Part shown: in pieces, positions 55,266 through 64,000 of the stretch | Layout: every line of letters begins with the position of its first letter | How positions within the stretch are numbered: the stretch's first letter is position 1 | NCBI GenBank assembly: GCA_037447655.1 | Contig: JBBHKE010000657.1 | Location: 24,675 to 88,674, forward strand | Reading direction: 5' to 3' | Length of the DNA: 64,000 nucleotides | Source: Zygnema cylindricum | Lineage: Eukaryota > Streptophyta > Zygnematophyceae > Zygnematales > Zygnemataceae | Translations under genes and position numbers: made by a program | Notes under the pieces: model-generated | The model's database searches: none | What the model was told of the DNA's origin: nothing | What the model saw: the letters and a program-made list of their open reading frames with translations, nothing else

Positions 55266-58200
55266 ATGGCAGGTCCTGCCAAAAAAGGACAGCTGAAAAA
55301 GAGACAAGCTCGTGTTTCCAGTCTTCAACACGATATCGCCGATATCAAACGTCTGGAAGCGATAATATCGGCTGGTGCACCGCCACCTGGCAGCAATCCT
55401 CTTGCCATTGAGCTTCCAGAAAAGTCAAAATCAGAACGGACAAATTCTCAGAAAAAGACGAAACCTGGAGGAAAGAAGGGGGAAGAGGAGGAGAAAGAGG
55501 AGATTCGGCCATATGCTGGAGCCAGACGCTTTGTGGATCTTCCATTGTCAGAGAGGACTCAATTAGGGTTAAAGGTATGTACAAGTAAGCAGGGAATTCA
55601 GTAACCGGGGAAAATTGTAGGAGGAGGAGATTAAGGCTGAAGGTAAGTAACCGGGGAATTAGGTAACCAAAGAATTAATAAGTATAAAATAAGTATTAAT
55701 AGTAAGAATTAAGAACCAAAGTAACGAGGGAGAATTGTGGTTGGAGGTGGAGGAGGACAGCAAGTACACTGCTGAATTAGTTCAAGTTTTAAGGAATTTA
55801 AGTAAAAGTAACCAGGAAATAAAGTAACCAGGAAATAAGGTAACCAAGGAAAATTGGAGAGGAGGAAAAGTGCACCGTTGAATTAGGCTAACGATTGAAA
55901 AATTATCTGTAAACGCAGAACTAGAATCAAAAATACTTTTTTAGGATTAGGATTGGTTGGTTTATGGCAACATGCACAATTTTTTTTTTCAATCGGTGTT
56001 ACTAACACTTTTATTTTTGAAGTTTAAGGAAAAAGGGATTTAACAAAAAAATCGTGTTAAGGATAATGGCATTGAATACTTTTTATGCTGTACACCGTGA
56101 ATTGTTATTAGCGAATGAACGCTAATTCAGGTACCTTTTAGTTTTCAAATTCTTAAATAGCATAAATTATTCTGTTTTTTCTTTTACGCCATTTAGGGTT
56201 CTTTTCCAACCAGCGTAAAAAACGAAAGTACATTGTCATTTAAATAGTGTGGTGTACGGTTAATGTCAGACCATACAAAGCGGTACCTTTTTAAGTGAAA
56301 AAGTATAATTAATGAGTTTTGGTAACTACGGACGCATGAGAATATGCGCTCTAAAAAGGGGATGAAATCGGGTTGTTAAAAATCACGTTCGCACATATTC
56401 GTTCGACAACCACGTTTCGACCGTGTGAACCTACAATTTGTGTACGATTTGTCAGATTTTGCTCATGTACCTATATTAGTGTAAACATATTCACGGCGAG
56501 TATTTTTTTTTTTGAAAAACCCAAATTAGTATAAGTAAATAATTAGAATGTATGTTTTTTTGAAAAAATCCAAATTCTCAATTAGCTTTGATAACAGGAA
56601 TTATTCTTATACGCTAAAAAAACTTGTACGCTAATAACGATTCACGGTGTAGTTGTTGATAAGTTGTTCAAATGAATAAATTTGCAAAGCAAAAAGTGAG
56701 GTATACATAATTTTTTTTAATTGTAAATGTGTCGTGTCGAGTTTTTTTTAAACGGTTTCAACCACGCTAATCCTTAGATCATTGTTATTAGTTTTCAACA
56801 TTTTTGGGCACTCGATTTCCTTTTTTTATTGCACAGTGTTTCCGATTTTCATTCGTGACATCACGATTGACGGGTAAGACTTTTACCTTTCAATTGCTCC
56901 CTTAAAAGAAGAAATCCTACGGTTGAAAACAAGTACACCTTTGCCTTTGTTAAACACCTTTGCCTGCCCAGAAAATGTTAACACTAAAAACGATGACGAG
57001 TAGTGTAGTTTCCTACCTTTTTTAACATGCATTAGAGCATTATTAATGGCAAAAGAGTGACTTGAAAAAAACATTGGGATGGATAACTGATACAAAAATT
57101 ATGATAAGCAGAAAATTGGGATGGAAGAGAGAGGGGAAGGGGGGGGGAGGAAGGGAGGAGGCGGGGGGTTGATTCATGAAATAAACTGCCCATCGTTGTT
57201 AGCGCTAAGCACTCTAATTAGAGTGCGTTTTTTTTTGAACCAAAATTATAGGTTAGTGTCAATAACACTAGTAACACTAGTTAAGCGGTCCGAAATGAGC
57301 CACGCGATAAAACATAATTTATTGTAGTTATTTCTTATAATGTGGTAACTCTAATAATTCACTAATTCTAATAACGACGGGTGTTGTCGCGCTAACTTTT
57401 TTAATATGATCATGTTGAAGTAACACTCTTACTAGTGGTTTGCATTGTTTTTCTTCCTGGTTCTTTTGTTACTCATGACATTATGAAGGTCTTTAAGAAT
57501 TGAAGGAGAATGCGAGTGTTAAAGTAAATTAATTCAATGAACATTTTCAATAAAAACTTTGTCTCTGACTTCACATGTTTTACAATCCCTACAAAATAAG
57601 TGGCAAGAAAAAATATTATATTCACAAGTTTTTTTTCTACCATTGAGTTGTTTGGGTGATGGTTTGTTACCCAATTTGGCAACCTTTTTGTATTTATACG
57701 CGGACATTGTTTTGTACGTGTATCAAGACATATTTTAGGAATGCTTGTATGTAATATATATACACATATATATACATATATATATATGTATGCTTGTATG
57801 TAATATATATACACATATATATATACATATATATATATATGTATATATATGTATATCTCAAGATTTTTTTTTGACTTCCAGGTTGAATTAAGCCCTCTTA
57901 GTTTTCTTTAGTGATTATCAACCAATTCCTATCATTTTCGCTTGTATTGTTATTTAATGCTTGCTTTTTGTCCAGCCGTACTTTCATCCTCTCACTGTTT
58001 CGACTGGTAATTAAATCCAAAACCAAAGAAGCTAAGGTCAATTTCGTCTTCTTTAGAAGCGCAAATTTTAGAAGTTGATGATTTTAGTCACTGTTTTTGC
58101 CTCTACTGTTAGCAGATGATTCTCTCTCCAAAATTTACACAAGTCCATAATCTAAGTTTAATTGCCATGTATATGGTGGATATCCTATGGATTATTTGAA

Positions 58201-61200
58201 GTTCTTACTACTTGCTTGTTGACATTTTTCAACGAATGCCTTTGTTGTGTGGGCTCGAGGTGTTTTTATGGGCTTCATTCAGGTGTTAATACATTGAATA
58301 ATCCTGATTTTTTAAACTGTTTAGTCTTTTTTTTGCAGGAGGCTAAGAATGTGACAATGACTGCAATACAAAGGGCAGCGTTGCCTCATGCTCTTTGTGG
58401 TCGTGATGTTCTCGGAGCTGCTAAAACAGGGTCAGGAAAAACACTTGCTTTTGTTGTGCCGGTACGTATTTTACTACTCATTTTCACAATTTTGGCCTTT
58501 CCAACAGTTTATAGTATTTGTTGTGCTATTATGTCAGTTTTTCTTTGTTAACTATTTCTTTTCACAATTTCAGCCTTTCCAGCAATTTATAATATTGGTG
58601 AGCTGGTACGTCAGTTTTTCTTTGTTAATTATTTATTTTAACATTTTCCTTTTTTTTTATTAACTGGTCACTTTCATATTTTTGGCTTTCGATGGTCTAT
58701 AATTTTTTTAATCTCCACATTGGGCTCTTGTTGTATGTTCCAAGTGATGTGATTCACTGTTCTTTTCGCGTGGAATACTGTTATCTCTAATTCTGTTTTC
58801 CATGGTTATTTCCTAATTGATGATTCTATTTTTCAGGGAGCAAATAGAAATATTACCGACTATAATAGCATTTTATGTTTTTAGCTATGAGGTTCAATGG
58901 CTTGTAGGAAGCTACGTTTCCATTCTGGTTCAATCGCTCTTCTTTGTCAATTGTATACACCACAAATGATGAAATGGGACTATGCGTGTTTTTTTTTCAG
59001 ATCCAGTTTTTTGCTCTTTTCAGCTTCTGCGTGGTTCTTTTCTTTGTTTTCCTCTCTGGATGTTTTTAGATTGAAAGAGTTTCTCTCTCCTTACAGGTAA
59101 TAGAGAAGCTTTACCGCCTCCGTTGGGGTCATATGGATGGGGTCGGAGCCATTATCATTTCTCCCACAAGAGAATTGGCCACTCAGATTTTCAATGAGTT
59201 GAAAAAGGCAGGGAAACACCATAATTTGAGTGGTGGACTGCTTATAGGTGGACAGAAAGATGTGCAAATGGAAAAAGAACGAGTTCATGCTCTTAATATT
59301 TTGGTTTGTACTCCTGGACGCCTGTTGCAACACATGGATGAGACGCCCAATTTCGACTGCAGTCAATTACAGGTCAGGTTCTGTTCTAAACCTTGAAGAA
59401 AAGAAAAGCAAATAAATAGGCTCTTAAAGCCATTGACCCAATTTTGTCTTAAAACCCCAATTGAAAGTTAGTAGTCTACAGCATTGTCAAAACAATGGAG
59501 CTTAAACGATTCTGGTGCTAAAAGCACAGTTGGAATTATAGTTTTACAATCTGGACTGAGGCTTAAAGAATTGTTTTTCTAAAAAACTGAGTGAAATTAG
59601 TGATTTTGCAGTATAAATTTCCTTGCGCAGCTGGAAATTGAGACATTATTTCCCTTTTATTACTAAAAGTCTAAGATTTTATTATAGCCAGTTTTCTTTT
59701 GGTGACGTGTTCACTCAGGTTTTGACCCATTTTTTTATTAATGGATAGAATATTTTGACTCACCTTACTGTCAGTAACAAAAGCAATATCAATCTTTTGT
59801 ATGGAAAAAACATTAGTAGATTTGCTCATGTTACTCAAATTAACGTGAATAAAAAAATGCGTAAAACCCTCCATCAACGGTGATTATTTGCTTAATGACA
59901 TTTGGTTTCCCTTCTCTTTCTGTCCTAGACCTGGTCTTTCCCTCACCTCTCTCTCCTTCACCTCACTCACCTTCACCTCTCTCGCCTTCACCTTTCTCTC
60001 CTTTTACCTCTCTCACCTTCACTTCTCTCACATTCGCCTTCAACTTTCTCTCCTTTTACTTGTCATCTTCACCTTCTTCTTGTTTTACCACCTTCACCTC
60101 TCTCGCCTTCACCTACCTTTCCTTTTACTTTTTTCATCTTCACCTCACTCTGCTTATACGTCTCCCACCTTCACCCGCTTCACCTCTCTCGCCTGCACCC
60201 TCTCTCTCCTTTTACCTCTCTCGCTCTCACCTTTCTCTCCTTGTACCTCTCTCACCTTCACGACTCTTACCTTCACCTTCTTGCTGCAGATTCTTGTGCT
60301 TGATGAGGCTGACCGAATTCTTGATCTTGGATTCTCGCAAGCCCTTAACGCTATTATTGCAAACCTCCCAAAAACTCGTCAGACACTCTTATTTTCAGCC
60401 ACACAAACAAAGTCAGTTAAGGATCTTGCAAGACTTAGTTTACGTACTCCAGAGTATCTAGCGGTACATTCGGAGTCAAAAGCTGCAACTCCAAACCGCT
60501 TGCAACAAACAGTTATGATAGTACCTTTGAGTCAAAAAGTGGATATGCTTTGGAGTTTTGTTAAAACCCATCTTCAATCAAAGACGATGGTTTTTCTTTC
60601 CAGTTGCAAACAGGTATTTTTCTGACCTGGGAGCCCTGAAAATTTTGCTGGGATTCCGCATTATTGTTATTGTTATTGTTATTATTTTTGCGTCTCAAAG
60701 TCTTTTTATAGGTTCAAGAATCTTATTATGAGGTCTGGTTAACTGTTAAGGATACTCGTTTTTTGCGACTGTAGATTTTTGTATTCAGTCCCCAACGTTG
60801 TTAGAGTTGAGGTGGATTTTTTGCAGTTATATGTGTGCTGATTAAAATAAGATGGGTTTTCAAGCTTTATAGGGTGGATGGGTGTGGAATGCGTGAGGTC
60901 AAGGACAGCAGAAATATATTCTACTCATGCAGTAGTTTTCCTGTATCTACTAGGATTCGAAAAGTATTATACCTTGAAGAGTTTGTCAAAAATGTTTTTG
61001 TTTTAGCCTGTCCAGCATCTTTGCAGGATCATGCAGTAAATTTTTTAAGATTACTATTCAAATTTTGAATAAAAACCCCTAAAATGATGCAATCTCTTTC
61101 ATACACAAAACAAGTAGTAATGCTTTTGCTCAGCTGATAATGTAACATTTTTACAATTCTGCTTTTTACAACCACATTTGGACATTTGAAATGGATTTGA

Positions 61201-63190
61201 AACTAGTGTTAAGACCTTTAAACACTGCCCAACGGTATTCTAGTGAATTGTTAGCGTTACCAATTTTTTATAATTAACTCCCCTTAATTAATTTGAGCTA
61301 CTTAGCTCATTAAGAGTCAGTGAATTAAATAATGTTTTTCACACTAATTTTTGATTTTAACACTTACTTTTTTCTTTTCAAATACGGGGGACTTGAATTG
61401 ACAGACAAAATTCGTTTATGAAGCTTTCAAGCGATTGAGACCAGGCATTCCTCTCAAATGTCTTCATGGTCGTATGAAACAAATGAGACGTTTGGCAGTT
61501 TTCTATGATTTCTGTGAGACGAAAAATGCCGTTTTATTTGCGACAGATGTTGCAGCGAGGGGATTGGATTTTCCTGTTGTCGATTGGGTGGTCCAGGTAA
61601 GTCCCATTTCTATTATATGAAAAAAATCACTGAAATGGAAACAGGAGATAATACGAAAATTGATGAAAGAGGAATAGAAACAGAAATGGAAACGGGAATG
61701 AAAACAGGAAGGTGGGAAAAATAAATTGAACGGGGGACAGAAAAAGGAGTATCTATGATACGTACAAACACTCGGTTGTCTTGGCCTCTGTTTCTGACTT
61801 ACGACGGGGAATGTCTCGCCTGTTTAACCATGTTAACTGTTTCTCACTTGTTGTTGTGAAAAAATAACGTCCTTTTTAATAGTGGGTGCCCTTGGTAAAA
61901 GAGCTGTTGTTACGGGCAATATAAATACTGTACTAATTTGTCATACATTGACATAAATGTATGTTTAGTAAAAGTGCCTCCCTCAGCCCTGAGCCCTCCC
62001 TGAAACCGTAATCCCTTAAAACCGTTAACCCTAAGACCATAAATCATGAAACCAGAAACTGGAAAATAACAATCAGTAAAACGTTGAAAACCCCGAAAAC
62101 TTGAAAAACCCGGAAAACGTCAAAAGACGGAAACGTCAAAAGAATTCCGAAATATGAAATAGTGAAGATTATTTAGTGTTTTTGGGTTCAGATGGACTGT
62201 CCGGATGATGTGGCGAGTTATATTCATCGAGTAGGACGGACAGCAAGATCTAATCTGGCGGGACGTTCTCTCCTCTTCTTAGATCCCTCGGAGACGGCAA
62301 TGTTACCCGCACTCGAAGCTGCGAAAATTCCCTTTAAGCTTACTAAGGTGAGTGAAAGTTTTAATATCTGGTCAAGTTAATGGTGTGTAAGTGTGGAGAT
62401 AAAGCCGGTTATAAATCAAAGAATCGTTAGAAATTTTCAATATTCGATCAAGTTGTTGGTGTAAATTTTTCCTTTCGAGCTTCCTAAGAGGAGTGAAAGT
62501 TAAAATGTTTGGACATGTTAGTGCTGTTGGAGTTTCCTTTCAAGATTACAAAGGTGAGTGAAAGTTTTTATATTTGGTCAAGTTAGTGGTGTATAAGTGC
62601 GGAGATAAAAGCCAGTTATATGTCAACTATAGTTTAAATATTTTGCCGTATCTCTATTTTTACCTGTTTTTGTGTCTTTTTTTTGCTTTATTTGAGCCTT
62701 ATTTTTGCCTTTTTCCATTGAGGTACGTCAGACAAATTGACCTTGGGACTTAACCTCACGTCCATTCTGGTTTTGTATTCTTTCTTTTTGCCTGTTTTTA
62801 TGCCTTCTTTTTTCCTTTTTCTTGTCTTTTTCCATTGGGGTACATTGTCATGCAAATCCCTCCAAAGTTCAATAGATGGTTCCTTCGATTGTCAGACAAA
62901 TCACCTTTTCATTTGTTTTGCCTTTTAAACCACCTTTTTGGTTTTTTTGTTGTCCTCTTTTTCTTTTTCCCATCGAGTACCTTAGGCAAATTGTCATATT
63001 CGTCCTTTTTGCCTGTTTTTTTCGCTTGTTGAGTCCTTATTTGTCCTTTTTTTTGTCTTTTTGTCAGGCAAATCCAGCGAAAGTACAGCAAATGGCTCCG
63101 GCCATGGCGGGACTTCTGTCGCGGGAACCGGAACTTAAACACATGGCACAGAGAGCTTTTATTACCTACCTCCGTTCCATTTATTTACAG
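55266..63190 (+). CDS. RH32: DEAD-box ATP-dependent RNA helicase 32 (DDX10/Dbp4), 3' end outside window
   Basis: Dbp4/DDX10 acts in the nucleolus on pre-rRNA and snoRNA release during 40S biogenesis. Exons: 55266-55574, 58339-58461, 59097-59372, 60290-60613, 61405-61596, 62192-62347, 63068-63190. All are phase 0 and give 501 codons so far. Motifs in order: [15 protein letters not shown] and [13 protein letters not shown] (Q motif), AAKTGSGKT (I), PTRELATQI (Ia), [17 protein letters not shown] (Ib), [13 protein letters not shown] (II), LFSATQTKS (III), [11 protein letters not shown] (IV), [25 protein letters not shown] (V), [10 protein letters not shown] (VI). [10 protein letters not shown] and [11 protein letters not shown] are typical of this subfamily. 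The start is the first in-frame Met after a GA tract, giving [14 protein letters not shown] and a basic/acidic N-tail. The DUF4217-type region begins in exon 7 ([14 protein letters not shown]). The C-terminal part lies beyond 64000. Confidence 0.93.
56093..56649. mobile_element. Mariner-like MITE in helicase intron 1
   Basis: Ends are caccgtgaattgttattagc and ctaataacgattcacggtg, with TA at 56091-56092 and 56650-56651. It is about 557 bp long, with no ORF of note. Confidence 0.8.
57121..57386. mobile_element. G-rich tract and degenerate MITE in helicase intron 1
   Basis: 57121-57170 is a GA/G-rich run. From 57181 (actgcccatcgttgttagcg) to about 57386 (ctaataacgacgggtg) is a worn member of the CACCG-end MITE family, about 200 bp long. 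Confidence 0.5.
57752..57856. repeat. TA/CA microsatellite duplication
   Basis: Alternating tatatacacatatatatac sequence, containing two copies of a unit that starts atgcttgtatgtaatatata. Confidence 0.8.
59925..60285 (+). repeat. Pyrimidine tandem repeat before helicase exon 4
   Basis: About 25 loose units of cacctctctcnccttcacct and close variants fill the last 360 bp of intron 3, right up to ttgctgcag. The tract is almost free of purines on the sense strand and has remained open in two frames, but the exon starts clearly after the AG at 60289. Confidence 0.85.
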
Positions 63191-63277
63191 GTACCTGTTT
63201 TCCTTGTTTGTTTGTTGTTTAGTTTTTTTTTTTTGTTTTTTTTTTTTGTGAGTGTTTTAAGGTTTTTAATTTTGTGT

Positions 63278-63309
<32 letters not shown>

Positions 63310-64000
63310 GTTTTTTTTTTTTTTGGTGGGTGGGATTGTTGGTTTTCTTTTGTCTTTTATTTCTCTTCTCTTTGGGTTTATGCGGGTTTTTAGTCTTTTC
63401 AATGTCTTCAAGTACTTAATTTAAACAAAGGTTCTTTTCAAAGCTTTAAATATATTTGGCGTGTCAAACCTTTTTCACATCTTTATGGATTCTTTAGGTT
63501 ATAGAAAGGGAGGGTGAGACGGATATGCAGGAGCGAGAGGGAGGGAGAGAGGGGGAAGGGAGGAGAGACTTGGGGAGATGAGTTGGATCGGATCTTTAGG
63601 CTATAGAAAGAGAAGGTGAGAGGGATATGGAGGAGCGAGGGGGAGGAAGAGAGGGGGGGGGGGAGAGAGGGAGGGGGAGGGAGAGTGAGTTGGATAGAGA
63701 GGAGGAAGGAGAGCTTTAGAGTAAAGAAGGTTGAGATGGTAACAAATCTGAGATAAATGTTGAAACTTGTGTAGTGGGAATTGGCGAATGTATTTGGGAA
63801 ACTAGTTCATCTTTCCAAAAAAATGATCACAAATATTTATATGGGGGATTAGTTCGTTTTTTAAAGTAAATAATTGCAAGTATGTGTATAGAAAATTATT
63901 TTATCTTAAAAAAAATGATTGCGAAGTATATGATAAAAGTTGTGTCATTTTCTTCCGAAGTTCTCGACTTTTGTTTGTTTACTTTGTGTACGTTTTAGAT
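63191..64000 (+). other. Helicase intron 7 (partial)
   Basis: Begins gtacct. It contains long T-runs (about 63220-63320), then a GA-rich purine tract (63505-63720, gagggagggagagaggggga). No further exon is seen before the window ends. Confidence 0.6.

Noticed and set aside
59880-60625. Two overlapping ORFs of 193 and 245 codons crossing helicase intron 3
   Set aside because: The upstream part is translated pyrimidine repeat (Leu/Ser/Pro/Phe runs). Only the portion after the AG at 60289 matches DEAD-box helicase, in one frame.
62876-63424. ORF of 182 codons around helicase exon 7
   Set aside because: Hydrophobic flanks come from T-rich intron sequence. Only 63068-63190 matches the helicase family and has splice sites at both ends.
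1-64000. CRISPR array, operon or bacterial gene cluster
   Set aside because: No spaced identical repeats, ribosome-binding sites or compact co-directional genes. Introns, U6 and plant-type transposons show a plant nuclear origin.

Overview
This window is nuclear DNA of a green plant (streptophyte). The evidence is a U6 snRNA gene with a plant-type USE plus TATA promoter, plant-type intron-rich genes (EMB8-like hydrolase, shugoshin, DTW-domain protein, RH32/DDX10 helicase, NDUFB7), T-rich acceptors, and several plant-type transposon families. I cannot name the species. The LINE and intron style do not look like a compact angiosperm region, but that is only an impression. All splice junctions were placed by eye from GT/GC-AG signals, reading phase and remembered family conservation. 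No alignments or searches were run.

Layout. 1-7.4 kb: transposon nest with two hAT-like MITEs, one split by a gag-only LTR retrotransposon, then a decayed U6 copy. 8.1-16.2 kb: a truncated, decayed duplicate of the EMB8-like gene, broken by a minus-strand LINE, a plus-strand 5'-truncated LINE and a solo-LTR-like insert. 18.8-22.9 kb (minus): DTW-domain tRNA-uridine aminocarboxypropyltransferase gene, whose N-terminal exon is not securely found. 24.3-25.65 kb (minus): a long unrecognised ORF. 25.8-25.97 kb (minus): U6 snRNA gene with its promoter. 26.5-31.9 kb: two adjacent long-TIR (MULE-like) elements filled with nested MITEs. 32.3-42.0 kb (plus): EMB8-like alpha/beta hydrolase, 15-exon transcript model of 795 aa, with a duplicated exon pair that looks mutually exclusive. 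45.8-49.8 kb (plus): shugoshin, 9 exons, 617 aa. 53.3-53.5 kb (minus): NDUFB7, intronless. 53.9-54.7 kb: hAT-like MITE. 55.3 kb to the right edge (plus): RH32/DDX10/DBP4 DEAD-box helicase, first seven exons, continuing past the window.

The genes are unlinked housekeeping functions (lipid/ester metabolism, meiotic and mitotic cohesion, complex I, ribosome biogenesis, tRNA modification, splicing) and show no operon-like logic. The strongest candidates for new biology are the equal-length, equal-phase exon pair in the EMB8-like gene, separated by only 60 bp, and a tandem array of decayed splice-acceptor/exon-start copies in the last intron of the DTW gene. The transposon record is unusually legible: target-site duplications are visible for hAT-like, MULE-like, mariner-like and LTR elements, and empty sites for several insertions are preserved in paralogous sequence inside the window.
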